Source: Evansella vedderi (GTDB lineage Bacteria > Bacillota > Bacilli > Bacillales > Salisediminibacteriaceae). Taken from it: a stretch of DNA of 64,000 bases. Below the pieces are notes generated by a model. The model had not been told where the DNA came from and did not search any database. It saw nothing but the letters and a program-made list of their open reading frames with translations. Both the position numbers and the translations under genes were made by a program. Below, piece after piece: positions 1 through 8,819 of the stretch. The number at the start of each line of letters is the position of its first letter. Within the stretch, counting starts at the first letter, position 1. The stretch covers positions 108,789-172,788 of the forward strand of contig NZ_JAUSUG010000013.1 of assembly GCF_030813435.1 (NCBI RefSeq), given 5' to 3'.

Positions 1-33
1 AAGATAATGGTATTTTCCCTGAAGGTTGTTACC

Positions 34-62
34 TTATTGTATTCCAATTCCGGTGCTATACT
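34..62 (+). promoter_or_regulatory. candidate sigma-A promoter of first ABC importer operon
   Basis: A TATACT -10 box (57-62) lies 17 bases after a weak TTATTG -35 (34-39). The binding-protein start is 55 bases downstream and a cre-like site follows at once, a layout expected for a CcpA-repressed promoter. The -35 match is poor, so this is tentative. Confidence 0.4.
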
Positions 63-69
63 TTATTTA

Positions 70-83
70 TGGAAGCGGTAACA
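70..83 (+). promoter_or_regulatory. cre (CcpA) site
   Basis: TGGAAGCGGTAACA matches the cre consensus TGWAANCGNTNWCA at 13 of 14 positions. It sits at about +1 to +14 of the candidate promoter and upstream of the sugar-binding protein start, where bound CcpA would block initiation. Confidence 0.7.
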
Positions 84-117
84 CTATACTACAAAAAAAC
101 TAGGGGGAATTGAAAAA

Positions 118-1431
118 ATGTTTAGAAAATCGTTTACCACTTTATTTGTGGTTAGTATTCTATCAATTTTATTTGTTGCGGGATGCTCAAACAATGAATC
201 CAGCGGTAATCAAGGGGCTGAAGGTGAAGAAGAGGTTACTATTAATTTCATGCACTTATGGCCAGCTGGTAGTTCACCGGATCATCATAGAATTGTAAAT
301 GAAATTATTGCTGAATTTGAAGAGTTACATTCTAATGTAACTGTAGAATTGGAAGTTTTAGAGAATGAGCAATATAAAAATCAGTTACAAGTAATTTCCT
401 CATCCAACCAATTGCCAGATGTCGGTATGACATGGCCTGCAGGATTTATGGAGCCTTACGTAAGAGGAGAAAGATTTGCATCACTTGATGATATTTTAGA
501 TGATGACTTCAAAAATTCTTTCGTTGCCGGTACTAGGGAAGCTTATGAAGTGAATGGAACAACGTATGCTCTACCGTTAGAATTAAATATTGCACCTGTT
601 TTCTATAACAAAGCTATTTTTGAAGAAAATGGAGTTGAAGTTCCAGAAACGTATGAAGAATTTTTAGAAGTAGTAGATACATTGGTAGCTAACGGTGTGA
701 CACCAATCGCACTTGGTAATAGAGATCGTTGGACTGGCTCTTTATGGTATATGTATTTAGCTGACAGAATTGGTGGAGATACTGCCCTTAATTCAGCAAT
801 TGACCGTAGTGGATCCTTTGAAAATGAAAGTTTAATAGAAGCAGCTGCAGAAATTCAAAACTTAGTAGAAAGAAATGCCTTTATACGAGGGTTTAATGGT
901 TTGTCTGACCAAGAAGCGAAATCAGAGTTTATGAACAGCAATGCAGCAATGTATTTAATTGGATCATGGGATTTACCAAATTACACAACAAATGAAGAGG
1001 TTCCTCAAGAGTTTAGAGACAGCATAGGTTTCTTTAAATTTCCACAAGTAGAAGGTGGCGCTGGAGATATCAATAGCTGGGTTGGTGGACCTGGAGTTGG
1101 ACTCTTTGTTTCTGAGAACTCAGATGTTAAAGAAGAAGCAAAAGCATTTGTTAAGTACTTTGTGGAGAGATGGGGAAATCAAGCAGTTGTGGACGCTGGT
1201 GTTATTCCAGGAACACAAGTAGATACGGAAGCAGTAGACTTACCTGATTTATTCATTGAAGTATTAGAAGATCTAAACAATGCTTCTAATATTACATTGT
1301 TTGCAGATGTACAAATGAGTGCAAGTGTAGCAGAAACTCATCTAGACTTAATTCAAGCGTTATTTGGAAATGAAGTAACCCCTGAAGATTATGCAAAACA
1401 ACATGAAGAAGCATTGTCGCAAGAAGATTAA
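118..1431 (+). CDS. ABC sugar transporter substrate-binding lipoprotein
   Basis: Family 1 extracellular solute-binding protein of a carbohydrate ABC importer. The 437-residue product starts with a lipoprotein signal peptide: Arg/Lys N-terminus, hydrophobic stretch, then lipobox FVAGC with Cys23 as the lipidated residue. An acidic linker follows, then a MalE/MsmE-type fold with the usual aromatic-rich binding regions (MTWPAG near residue 104, YNKAIFEENG in the middle). An AGGGGG ribosome site lies about 10 bases before the ATG. Two permease genes follow, separated by a hairpin and a repeat element, so it is the first gene of a binding protein-permease-permease operon. The next gene is a GH43 beta-xylosidase, so a xylo- or arabino-oligosaccharide is a reasonable guess for substrate, but the sequence does not settle it. 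No ATPase gene is nearby. Confidence 0.92.
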   Translation: MFRKSFTTLFVVSILSILFVAGCSNNESSGNQGAEGEEEVTINFMHLWPAGSSPDHHRIVNEIIAEFEELHSNVTVELEVLENEQYKNQLQVISSSNQLPDVGMTWPAGFMEPYVRGERFASLDDILDDDFKNSFVAGTREAYEVNGTTYALPLELNIAPVFYNKAIFEENGVEVPETYEEFLEVVDTLVANGVTPIALGNRDRWTGSLWYMYLADRIGGDTALNSAIDRSGSFENESLIEAAAEIQNLVERNAFIRGFNGLSDQEAKSEFMNSNAAMYLIGSWDLPNYTTNEEVPQEFRDSIGFFKFPQVEGGAGDINSWVGGPGVGLFVSENSDVKEEAKAFVKYFVERWGNQAVVDAGVIPGTQVDTEAVDLPDLFIEVLEDLNNASNITLFADVQMSASVAETHLDLIQALFGNEVTPEDYAKQHEEALSQED

Positions 1432-1482
1432 TTAACCATAAAACTATTACAGTAGGTTTCAAATAATTTTCATGAATGCTGT

Positions 1483-1535
1483 AAGAGGGTGACAATTGCA
1501 GGGAGTGTTTACACTTTGCAGTCACCCTCTTTATT
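1483..1535 (+). terminator. hairpin between binding protein and permease genes (attenuator-like)
   Basis: Arms AAGAGGGTGAC (1483-1493) and GTCACCCTCTT (1521-1531) pair perfectly, with a smaller inner AGTGT/ACACT hairpin, followed by a short T-rich run. Its position after the first gene of the operon fits a partial terminator that favours expression of the binding protein over the permeases. Confidence 0.6.
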
Positions 1536-1538
1536 AAA

Positions 1539-1740
1539 GGCTGTTTTCGCAAACTTTGTTGCTTTTTTAGACAGCATGGAGAAGCGAAAGGCGGCGACTC
1601 CAGCGACGAGCGTTGCTTCACGAGTATGCTTCGAGTTGTCTCGACGGATGCAGCTCCAGAGAGTTACTAGTAGAGGAAGAGACAGAAACTTTAACAGCTG
1701 AAGACACCGGTGCGACGAGTAATCGCAGGAGCAATCTATG
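1539..1740. repeat. intergenic repeat, end-type A (degenerate)
   Basis: Starts with GGCTGTTTTCGCAAACTTTG, the left end shared by copies near 11955, 42072 and 48374. It contains GGCGGCGACTCCAGCG and the sub-module TGCGACGAGTAATCGCAGG found elsewhere in the window. The right end is not clear. It lies between the binding protein and the first permease and is therefore transcribed with the operon. No coding potential. Confidence 0.7.
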
Positions 1741-1793
1741 CGAAAAGATCCTTATAAAGCATAGTTATTTTTTATAGAAGGGGGAGAGGTTAA

Positions 1794-2675
1794 ATGAATA
1801 AAGTAATGTCTGATAAAAAGGTTATTGCATTGTACGTGCTTCCTGCATTCCTATTACTTATGATTCTCGTTTATGTCCCAATCGTCCTGACAGGCTATTA
1901 CGGGTTAATGAAGTGGGATGGTATTGGGAGAATGGAATTTATTGGTTTAGATAATTATATCAGATTATTATCCGATGGAATGTTTTGGAGAAGTGCTTAC
2001 CATTCTTTACTGTTAGCCATATTTTCTGTAATTAGTTTAGTAGGTTATTTAATTATCTCTCTTGTATTATCAGGAAAGATTAAAGGTGCAGATTTATTTA
2101 GAAAAATTTATTTAATTCCTATGCTACTGTCCTCTGTAGCGATTGCTCAACTATGGATGCGAATATATCACCCAACGAACGGTGTAATGAATAGATTTCT
2201 TATGTCATTAGGTATAGATGAACCGCCTCTCTGGCTAGCGGATACGAATATTGTTCTTTATGCCATTTTCATTCCGATTATTTGGCAATACGCTGGATTT
2301 TATATTTTGATTTATTATGCTGCATTACGTAATGTTCCTAATGAATTAGTGGAAGCAGCGAGAATTGATGGGGCAACACCTTGGCAAATTGGATATAAAA
2401 TCAAATTGCCTTTAATTGCTGGAGTAATAAAAGTAACAATTGTTTTAGCCATTGTAGGTTCACTAAAGTACTTTGACTTAATTTGGGTAATGACTGGTGG
2501 AGGACCGAATGGAGCCAGTGAAGTAATTGCCTCGTACATGTATAAGCAAGCATTTAGTCAATACAATTTTGGATATGGTAGTGCTATCGGCTTCTCTTTA
2601 CTTCTACTTTGTTTAGGGGTAACTTGGCTAATTCGTAAATTAACAGTAAACAAAGATGATCAAATACAATACTAA
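1794..2675 (+). CDS. ABC sugar transporter permease (MalF/UgpA type)
   Basis: First membrane subunit of the importer. The 293-residue protein has about six hydrophobic segments and the cytoplasmic EAA loop that contacts the ATPase, visible as EAARIDGATPWQIGYKIKLP around residues 187-206. The MTGGGPNGAS motif typical of MalF-type sugar permeases follows. The AGGGGGAGAGG ribosome site is a few bases upstream of the ATG. The partner permease starts 14 bases after the stop. As with many Firmicute oligosaccharide importers, the ATPase is not encoded next to it; a shared MsmX-like ATPase elsewhere is likely (inference). Confidence 0.93.
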   Translation: MNKVMSDKKVIALYVLPAFLLLMILVYVPIVLTGYYGLMKWDGIGRMEFIGLDNYIRLLSDGMFWRSAYHSLLLAIFSVISLVGYLIISLVLSGKIKGADLFRKIYLIPMLLSSVAIAQLWMRIYHPTNGVMNRFLMSLGIDEPPLWLADTNIVLYAIFIPIIWQYAGFYILIYYAALRNVPNELVEAARIDGATPWQIGYKIKLPLIAGVIKVTIVLAIVGSLKYFDLIWVMTGGGPNGASEVIASYMYKQAFSQYNFGYGSAIGFSLLLLCLGVTWLIRKLTVNKDDQIQY

Positions 2676-2689
2676 AAGGAGGATTGGCA

Positions 2690-3574
2690 ATGCAGACAGA
2701 AATTCAAAGTAAAACAAATACGTCAGCAGCAAAAACGAATGTATCGTTATTACAACGTATAGCTAAAATCTTTTTATATTTAACCCTTATTATTGTAGCT
2801 ATTGTCCAAGTCCTTCCTTTAATATGGTTATTTCTATTTTCATTAAAAAATAATCAAGAGGTGTTTAATTCCCCGCCACTATCTATCCCAACAGACCCTA
2901 AATGGGATAATTATATTAGGGCGTGGACAGAAGGAAACATCGGACAATACTTTTTTAATAGTGTATTCATTACAGCATCAGCCGTTATTTTAACTGTTCT
3001 GTTGGCCAGTTTAGTGACTTTTGCAATTACACGTATGAATTGGAAGTTAAATAAACTAGTTTTGGGCTTATTTATGGTAGGACTTATGATTCCCGTCCAT
3101 TCCACTCTTATCCCTTTATTTAACTTCTTTATCAATATTAACTTAATGGACCATCCGTTAGCGATTATTTTAACGTACACGGCATTTAATTTACCAATTA
3201 CAATTATGATTTTACTAGGATTTTATTATACACTCCCACGAGAATTGGAAGAAGCAGCAATTATGGATGGTTGCTCCATACACCGTTTATTCTTCCGAAT
3301 CGTATTACCGATGACTGCACCAGTTGTAGCAACGACAGCAATCATTAATATGATTTACAATTGGAATGAATTTGTATTTGTAAATACATTTATAAGCTCT
3401 GACAAATATAAAACCCTAACCGTTGGTATTCAAAATTTTATAGGACAATACCAAACAGATTGGGGCGCCATTGGTGCAACTTTAATGATAAGTATACTTC
3501 CAATTTTAATTGCATTTGTAATATTAAGTAATCGTATAGTGGAAGGTATTACTTCAGGTTCAGTAAAGGGTTAA
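2690..3574 (+). CDS. ABC sugar transporter permease (MalG/UgpE type)
   Basis: Second membrane subunit of the importer, 294 residues, about six membrane segments. The EAA loop is seen as EEAAIMDGCSIHRLFFRIVL near residue 187, and the C-terminus ends in the usual VEGITSGSVKG tail of CUT1 permeases. I start it at the ATG at 2690, seven bases after an AGGAGG box at 2677-2682. An in-frame TTG at 2684 lies only one base from that box and is unlikely. It follows its partner permease directly and is closed by a terminator at 3605-3635, which ends this transcription unit before the beta-xylosidase gene. Confidence 0.93.
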   Translation: MQTEIQSKTNTSAAKTNVSLLQRIAKIFLYLTLIIVAIVQVLPLIWLFLFSLKNNQEVFNSPPLSIPTDPKWDNYIRAWTEGNIGQYFFNSVFITASAVILTVLLASLVTFAITRMNWKLNKLVLGLFMVGLMIPVHSTLIPLFNFFININLMDHPLAIILTYTAFNLPITIMILLGFYYTLPRELEEAAIMDGCSIHRLFFRIVLPMTAPVVATTAIINMIYNWNEFVFVNTFISSDKYKTLTVGIQNFIGQYQTDWGAIGATLMISILPILIAFVILSNRIVEGITSGSVKG

Positions 3575-3604
3575 TGAAATTTAAGATTTGTGTATCGTAT
3601 AAAC

Positions 3605-3636
3605 TAGTCCCCTGCATAGGTGTGGGGGGCTTTTTA
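3605..3636 (+). terminator. intrinsic terminator of first ABC importer operon
   Basis: AGTCCCC (3606-3612) pairs with GGGGGCT (3625-3631) around a short loop and is followed by TTTTT. It lies 30 bases after the last permease gene. Confidence 0.75.
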
Positions 3637-3683
3637 TAAGAAGAACCTAGTGTATTATCTATTTTGTTTTTATGTTCAATAAA

Positions 3684-3697
3684 TGAAAGCGTTATAC
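3684..3697 (+). promoter_or_regulatory. cre-like site upstream of beta-xylosidase
   Basis: TGAAAGCGTTATAC matches the cre consensus at 12 of 14 positions. It lies about 100 bases before the GH43 start. A TATAAT (3751-3756) closer to the gene could be its -10 box, but no good -35 stands in front of it. Confidence 0.5.
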
Positions 3698-3795
3698 TTT
3701 CTTAAGTATATACTAAATTATCCATGGATTTTATCTGTTAAACGCTATAGTATAATAGTTTTATATTCTGTTTTTTAGACTGGAGGAGGTTTATC

Positions 3796-5406
3796 ATGGC
3801 AACAATTCAAAATCCAATATTAACAGGTTTTAACCCAGACCCAAGTATTTGTCGCGTAGGTGAAGACTACTATATAGCTGTATCTACCTTTGAATGGTTT
3901 CCAGGAGTGGGAATCTATCATTCAAAGGATTTAAAAAATTGGCGATTAGTTTCTAGACCATTAAATAGATTAAGTCAATTAAATATGATGGGTAACCCAA
4001 ACTCTGGTGGTATTTGGGCTCCACAGCTTTCACATGCAGATGGACAGTTCTATTTAATTTATACAGATGTAAAAGTAACAGAAGGTCAATGGAAAGATTC
4101 CCACAACTACTTAACTACTTGTAAAACGATTGATGGAGAATGGGCTGATCCTATATACATGAACAGTTCAGGCTTCGATCCGTCTTTATTCCATAACGAT
4201 GATGGAAAAAAATATTTTGTAAACATGGTATGGGATCAGCGTGTAGGCAACCATCCATTTTACGGAATCGTACTGCAGGAATATAATCACGAAGAACAAA
4301 AGCTAGTTGGGAAAAAGGAAGTAATTTTTAAAGGGACAGATATTAAATTAACAGAAGCACCACATCTTTATAAAATTAATGATTACTACTATCTATTAAC
4401 AGCAGAAGGTGGAACCAAGTACGACCATTGTGCTACAATCGCACGTTCTAAGGATCTATGGGGACCATATGAAGTTCATCCAGAGAATCCTTTAATTACT
4501 TCATTCCCTTATCCGAGAAATCCATTACAAAAGGCAGGGCATGCTTCGATTGTACAAACCCATACAGACGAATGGTTTTTAGTACATTTAACGGGACGCC
4601 CATTATCGAGAGAAGGTCAACCTTTGCTAGATCCTAGAGGATACTGTCCCCTTGGAAGAGAAACGGCGATCCAAAGGTTGGAGTGGAAGAACGATTGGCC
4701 ATATGTTGTTGGCGGAAATCAACCGTCCCTTGAGATTGAAGGACCGAAGATCGAAGAACATGTTTGGGAAAGTGATTATCCTGAAAAAGACGATTTCGAT
4801 TCGGAAACATTAAATTTAAACTTCCAATCATTACGTATTCCGTTAGGAGAAGACATTGTTTCTCTAAAAGATAACCCAGGGCATTTACGTCTGTACGGAA
4901 GGGAATCCTTAACTTCTAAGTTTACACAAGCCCATGTAGCACGACGTTGGCAGCATTTTAATTTTACAGCGGAAACAAAGGTAGCATTCCAGCCAGAATC
5001 ATTTCAACAATCTGCAGGGTTAGTAAACTATTACAACACGGAAAACTGGACGTCCCTGCAAATTTCATGGCATGAGGAAAAAGGAAGAATTCTAGAACTT
5101 TACACATGTGATAACTTTACTTTTGCTCAACCGTTAAGTGGGAATGAAATTGTCATCCCTGAAGATGTGGAATATGTTTACCTCCGTGTTGATGTGAAAA
5201 CGGCAATTTATAACTATTCCTACTCCTTTGATGGAGAAAATTGGACGGAGATTCCAATTGATTTTGAATCTCACAAGCTTTCTGATGATTATATTCAAGG
5301 CGGCGGATTCTTCACAGGGGCATTTGTAGGAATGCAATGCCAAGATACTTCCGGAGAAAAAAAGTTTGCTGACTTTGATTATTTTATTTATAAAGCCCAA
5401 AACTAA
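3796..5406 (+). CDS. xynB: GH43 family beta-xylosidase
   Basis: Glycoside hydrolase family 43 enzyme, expected to release xylose from the non-reducing end of xylo-oligosaccharides in the cytoplasm; no signal peptide is present. It has 536 residues, the usual length for the two-domain XynB group: a five-bladed propeller (about 1-320) followed by a beta-sandwich that closes the active site. The catalytic triad can be read directly: Asp15 in NPDPSI (base), Asp128 in GFDPSLF (pKa modulator) and Glu187 in TEAPHLY (acid), the same numbering as in characterised Geobacillus XynB3. The ribosome site GGAGGAGG precedes the ATG. It lies between an importer operon and a minus-strand alpha-galactosidase and has its own terminator. 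Some family members also act on arabinosides. Confidence 0.93.
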   Translation: MATIQNPILTGFNPDPSICRVGEDYYIAVSTFEWFPGVGIYHSKDLKNWRLVSRPLNRLSQLNMMGNPNSGGIWAPQLSHADGQFYLIYTDVKVTEGQWKDSHNYLTTCKTIDGEWADPIYMNSSGFDPSLFHNDDGKKYFVNMVWDQRVGNHPFYGIVLQEYNHEEQKLVGKKEVIFKGTDIKLTEAPHLYKINDYYYLLTAEGGTKYDHCATIARSKDLWGPYEVHPENPLITSFPYPRNPLQKAGHASIVQTHTDEWFLVHLTGRPLSREGQPLLDPRGYCPLGRETAIQRLEWKNDWPYVVGGNQPSLEIEGPKIEEHVWESDYPEKDDFDSETLNLNFQSLRIPLGEDIVSLKDNPGHLRLYGRESLTSKFTQAHVARRWQHFNFTAETKVAFQPESFQQSAGLVNYYNTENWTSLQISWHEEKGRILELYTCDNFTFAQPLSGNEIVIPEDVEYVYLRVDVKTAIYNYSYSFDGENWTEIPIDFESHKLSDDYIQGGGFFTGAFVGMQCQDTSGEKKFADFDYFIYKAQN

Positions 5407-5433
5407 TAGTCAAACGTTTCAAATAGAGCTAGA

Positions 5434-5463
5434 AAGGCAAGGTTGATGAGACCTTGCCTTTTT
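5434..5463 (+). terminator. intrinsic terminator after xynB
   Basis: Perfect 10-base arms AAGGCAAGGT (5434-5443) and ACCTTGCCTT (5451-5460) with a seven-base loop and a T run. It sits between convergent genes. Confidence 0.85.
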
Positions 5464-5490
5464 AAGTCTTAAGTACATGGAATTTACTTA

Positions 5491-6792
5491 TTATTTGTAC
5501 TTCGGTAACCAATCCCCATGTGCTTCAATAAGGTCATCACACATAGAGATGATATCATCCATAGATAGCTCCGAATTGGTGTGGGGATCTAAGAGAGCAG
5601 CTTGATAAATATGTTCTTTCTTTAACGTAATAGCAGCTTCAATCGTTAAAAACTGTGTATTAATGTTGGTACGGTTCAATGCAGCTAATTGCTCTGGTAA
5701 TTCTCCCACATAGGAAGGAAGAACTCCACTTCGGTCAACTACGCACGGAACTTCTACACAAGCCTTCGTCGGTAAGTTAGAGATTAATCCTCCTGTGTTT
5801 AGGACGTTACCGCCAAATTTAAACGGAACATTCGTTTCCATCGCCTCAATTATGTAAGAACTATATTCGTGTGTTCTTTCATGGTGCAACTGCCTGTTAT
5901 TTACCATTTCTTCACGCATTTTTGTCCAATTATTGATCTGTTCCACACAACGACGTGGATATTCATCTAAAGGAATGTTAAAACGATCAATTAATTCCGG
6001 ATAACGCTCTTTAATGAAATATGGGTGATATTCTGCATTGTGTTCCGAAGATTCTGTTACGTAATACCCAAATTTATCCATTAATTCGAAACGGACCATA
6101 TCATTATGCTTCGACTTCTGCTTCTCCTTGGCACGCTTTTTTATTTCTGGATATAGATCTACTCCATTTTTTTTAACCTCTAGTAACCATGCCATATGAT
6201 TGATCCCTGCAATTTTTTCTTGAATACCATCATGTTCCATATCAAGAGATTTAAATAAATGCTCCGTACAAATTTGGACACTATGACATAAGCCTACCGT
6301 TTGAATATTAGTATAACGAAGCATGGTTCCCGTTAAGGTGGCCATAGGGTTTGTATAATTTAAAAACAAGGCATCAGGGCAAACCTCTTCCATATCCTTT
6401 GAAAAATCTAGCATTACTGGAATAGTTCTTAGGCTGCGGAAAATACCCCCTATTCCAATGGTATCAGCAATCGTTTGTCTTAAGCCGTATTTTTTAGGGA
6501 TTTCGAAGTCAATTACCGTGCTAGGTTCATAACCGCCTATCTGTACGGCGTTGATCACGTATTTAGCTCCCCTTAATGACTCTTTACGATCCAAATAAGC
6601 CTTGACTTTAATCGATGGATTATATTTTTCCGTTAAGTTTAAGAGCATTTTTTCTGAATCTTTTAATCTTGTCTCATCAATATCATGTAAAGCAAACTCA
6701 AACCCGTTTAATGCTTCTACAAACATACAGTCTCCTAGTACATTTTTTGCAAAAACAGTACTACCAGCTCCGATAAAAGTAATTTTGGACAT
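5491..6792 (-). CDS. melA: GH4 family alpha-galactosidase
   Basis: Family 4 glycosidase, which cleaves alpha-galactosides by an unusual NAD+- and Mn2+-dependent oxidation/elimination mechanism. The 433-residue protein begins with a Rossmann nucleotide-binding motif (FIGAGSTVFAKNVLGD) and carries GLCHSVQ, whose Cys and His are metal ligands in this family, and NYTNPMATLT in the middle. The CHSV form is that of MelA-type alpha-galactosidases. The AGGAGG-like ribosome site (minus strand GGAGGTTTCACTATG) defines the start. It is transcribed away from an AraC-family regulator gene, which probably controls it. A cre-like site lies upstream. Cytoplasmic; the cognate importer is not certain. Confidence 0.9.
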   Translation of the reverse strand: MSKITFIGAGSTVFAKNVLGDCMFVEALNGFEFALHDIDETRLKDSEKMLLNLTEKYNPSIKVKAYLDRKESLRGAKYVINAVQIGGYEPSTVIDFEIPKKYGLRQTIADTIGIGGIFRSLRTIPVMLDFSKDMEEVCPDALFLNYTNPMATLTGTMLRYTNIQTVGLCHSVQICTEHLFKSLDMEHDGIQEKIAGINHMAWLLEVKKNGVDLYPEIKKRAKEKQKSKHNDMVRFELMDKFGYYVTESSEHNAEYHPYFIKERYPELIDRFNIPLDEYPRRCVEQINNWTKMREEMVNNRQLHHERTHEYSSYIIEAMETNVPFKFGGNVLNTGGLISNLPTKACVEVPCVVDRSGVLPSYVGELPEQLAALNRTNINTQFLTIEAAITLKKEHIYQAALLDPHTNSELSMDDIISMCDDLIEAHGDWLPKYK

Positions 6793-6829
6793 AGTGAAAC
6801 CTCCATTAAGGTAATTTATTGTTTGTTAA

Positions 6830-6843
6830 TATAAACGCTTTCT
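6830..6843 (-). promoter_or_regulatory. cre-like site upstream of melA
   Basis: On the minus strand AGAAAGCGTTTATA matches the cre consensus at 12 of 14 positions. It is about 38 bases upstream of the alpha-galactosidase start in the divergent melA/araC region. Confidence 0.5.
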
Positions 6844-6916
6844 CCTACTCCATCTAATGATAAAATCAGATATAGCAACCGTAAATGGTAATATGGTGTG
6901 ATTGGAGGGTAAAATA

Positions 6917-7804
6917 TTGCTTAATAAATTACAGTTGCCAAATGAAACAATTGCCATTAGAACGCAAGATAAAGTGATGGAGACGTTGGTTGATATCTAT
7001 GTGGTGGGAAAACAGAAGGTCGATTTTCAAGACTATTATTGGAATGGGCTAAAAAGACAGGAAAGGGATGTGTTCATCTTTCAATATACCTTGTCAGGGG
7101 AAGGGGCCATTCATGTTCATGGAAAAACCTATAAGCTTCAGAAGGGGCAAGCTTTTATGGTGGAGGTACCAAGTGATCACTATTATTATATACCTGAAGA
7201 AAGCGAGGAGTGGGAGTTTATTTTCCTTACACTAAAGGGTCAGGCAGCTGCATCCTGCTGGAATTATATTATGGAGCAGTTTGGTAATGTAGTAACGATA
7301 CCAATGGAATCTCAGTTAATTAATCAAGTGTTTAACATCTATCAGCAAGCATATGACAGAGATCTCCTGGACAATTATTATGCTTCCTCCCAAGCCTATG
7401 GTTTTATAATGGACTGTTACCGGTATTTTAAACAATTTAAAACAGATTCAGATTTACCGGAGAAAATAGTCCTCGCAACTAATATGATAAAAAAACGCTA
7501 CAAGGAACCCCTATCTGTGGAGGAAATTGCGGATGCTGTTCAACTCTCGAAATATTATTTTATTAAATTGTTTCGGGAAAATATGAACATGACGCCAATG
7601 CAATATGTAACGAAAATAAGGTTAGAGCAAGCATTACACTTATTGAGATATACGGATTCAACCGTTAAGGAAATTGCAAAACTAGTTGGTTATTCTGATG
7701 ATAACTACTTTAATAAAGTATTTCGAAAGGTTGTTGGGATTTCACCAGGGGAATTTCGTAAAAACAAACATTCCCTACCGTTTGACAGGTTGGTGATTCA
7801 ATAA
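6917..7804 (+). CDS. AraC-family transcriptional regulator
   Basis: A 295-residue one-component regulator: an N-terminal cupin-like sugar-sensing domain (about 30-150, with GEGAIHVHGKTYKL) and a C-terminal pair of helix-turn-helix motifs (about 190-290, with SVEEIADAVQLSKYYFIKLF and a second helix pair in VKEIAKLVGYSDDNYFNKVF). I start it at TTG 6917, seven bases after a GGAGGG box; the longer reading from TTG 6902 would begin before that box. It is divergent from melA, the classic arrangement of an AraC-type activator and its target. The inducer is not evident from sequence. Confidence 0.9.
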   Translation: MLNKLQLPNETIAIRTQDKVMETLVDIYVVGKQKVDFQDYYWNGLKRQERDVFIFQYTLSGEGAIHVHGKTYKLQKGQAFMVEVPSDHYYYIPEESEEWEFIFLTLKGQAAASCWNYIMEQFGNVVTIPMESQLINQVFNIYQQAYDRDLLDNYYASSQAYGFIMDCYRYFKQFKTDSDLPEKIVLATNMIKKRYKEPLSVEEIADAVQLSKYYFIKLFRENMNMTPMQYVTKIRLEQALHLLRYTDSTVKEIAKLVGYSDDNYFNKVFRKVVGISPGEFRKNKHSLPFDRLVIQ

Positions 7805-7824
7805 GTCTACCCTGAAAATAGGTT

Positions 7825-7854
7825 GCACAAAAGATCGCACTTTATCTTTTGTGC
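7825..7854 (+). terminator. strong hairpin after the AraC gene
   Basis: Perfect 11-base arms GCACAAAAGAT and ATCTTTTGTGC with an eight-base loop, 20 bases after the regulator stop. No T run follows, so it may be a weak terminator or one separated from its tail by later insertions. Confidence 0.5.
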
Positions 7855-8055
7855 CACCGAAGCAATGAGCGAAGCCGCCGCAATCTTTACAAAGGTAGCT
7901 AGGAGTGAGGGTTTCCTAGCTATCTTTTTTGCGACGAGTAACCGCAGGAGCAAAATGCTTTCACTCCCTTTCCTCGGACGACCTGTCAAGCCCCCACGGT
8001 CTTCTCCCTGTGTGGTCTTGGCTTGCTCGTTCTTACGCAGGTGTGTCTTTCCCTA
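7855..8055. repeat. degenerate repeat-derived sequence
   Basis: No gene. It contains GCGACGAGTAACCGCAGG (from 7931), a near-copy of the sub-module in several other repeats here, and fragments resembling the GC-rich core. A hairpin lies inside it. I read it as decayed repeat sequence. Confidence 0.45.
7894..7930 (+). terminator. terminator-like hairpin
   Basis: GGTAGCTAGG (7894-7903) pairs with CCTAGCTATC (7915-7924, one G-T pair) followed by TTTTTT. It has the form of an intrinsic terminator and may be the working terminator of the AraC gene. Confidence 0.7.
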
Positions 8056-8062
8056 AAGGTAA

Positions 8063-8292
8063 TTGTGTCCTTTAGAACGGCTTCCTGAGGACATAACCAT
8101 CGAAATAAATAAAATTATGTCCTCTATTATTCACTCCTTAGGTGCTTTGTGCGGCGCGATGACGAGTACACCAGGGTTAGGAGCATGTAATAATTTAATA
8201 GATGTAGAGGACCAGCCATTGCTTAATCACCTGCTTATCCCATTGCTTTATTTTTTGCAGCTATTGCAGCTCAATTATTAGACTTATTCTTT
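8063..8292 (+). pseudogene. fragment of a membrane transporter (AspT/YidE-like C-terminus)
   Basis: A short reading frame contains LGALCGAMTSTPGLGA, resembling the conserved GAMTSTPGL segment of aspartate-alanine exchanger/YidE-type transporters. About 60 bases later, in another frame, the DNA encodes PAYPIALFFAAIAAQLLDLF, a plausible last membrane helix. The rest of the gene is missing. A terminator directly follows. This looks like a 3' remnant with a frameshift, but the family assignment from so short a piece is weak. Confidence 0.45.
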
Positions 8293-8312
8293 GAAAAAAA
8301 TATCCCAGAATC

Positions 8313-8348
8313 AAAACAGCCCGTTTCACTGGAAGCGTGCTGTTTTTT
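8313..8348 (+). terminator. terminator of the decayed transporter gene
   Basis: AAAACAGCCCG (8313-8323) pairs with CGTGCTGTTTT (8336-8346) with one mismatch and runs into a T stretch. The T stretch overlaps the left target duplication of the repeat element that follows. Confidence 0.7.
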
Positions 8349-8355
8349 GTATTAA

Positions 8356-8637
8356 GCTATGTTAAACTTTGATGTTGATTTTCGCTTCAGAAACTTCAAT
8401 TACGGCCTAAAGGCAGCCCACGTCCTTGCGTCTGCGATTATTCGACGCAAACTACTCGAGGTAGCGTCTCAGGTCCCGTTTGTGGGCAACGCGTAATGTC
8501 ACCATCCTGGCTCCGCGGGCAACGCTTCAGACTCCTCGTCCATGCGGGAATCTTCCGCCGTTGCTTTTCCCGCAGGAGTCTCCTATCTTCCGCTACAATC
8601 AACAGTGTTAAAAATCAACACTGACTCTTAACAAAGC
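8356..8637 (-). mobile_element. MITE-like repeat, end-type B, with 10-bp target duplication
   Basis: A 282-base non-coding element. Its ends are imperfect inverted repeats: left GCTATGTTAA, right TTAACAAAGC, with further matching around GTGTTGATTTT. It is bracketed by the exact direct repeat TTTGTATTAA at 8346-8355 and 8638-8647. The inside holds the GC-rich core shared by repeats across this window. A near full-length copy in opposite orientation lies at 9971-10250. Confidence 0.8.
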
Positions 8638-8669
8638 TTTGTATTAAAAAAATTTTTTTTCGTAGATAA

Positions 8670-8696
8670 TGAAACTTTTTTGGAGGATATTCAGTA
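8670..8696 (+). promoter_or_regulatory. possible ECF-sigma-type promoter before pspA-like gene
   Basis: TGAAAC (8670-8675) resembles the -35 of sigma-W-type promoters, which control the flotillin operon of Bacillus subtilis. Sixteen bases later stands CAGTA rather than the expected CGTA, so the match is incomplete. Confidence 0.25.
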
Positions 8697-8819
8697 GAAT
8701 AAGTATCCTTCGAATTTCTTATTTAACATTTATAGTAAGGCAAGTTTATGTTAAGCTTTACAAATAGATTCCAATTTCTGTGATGTTGGAGTGGTTCATT
8801 TAGAATAGGAGGGAGGACC

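Noticed and set aside
7807..8056. Small open frames in the gene-poor interval
   Set aside because: They overlap terminator hairpins and repeat fragments on both strands and show no protein-like composition or ribosome site.
8670..8696. Confident sigma-W promoter for the PspA-NfeD-flotillin genes
   Set aside because: The -35 fits but the -10 is CAGTA rather than CGTA; kept only as a low-confidence feature.
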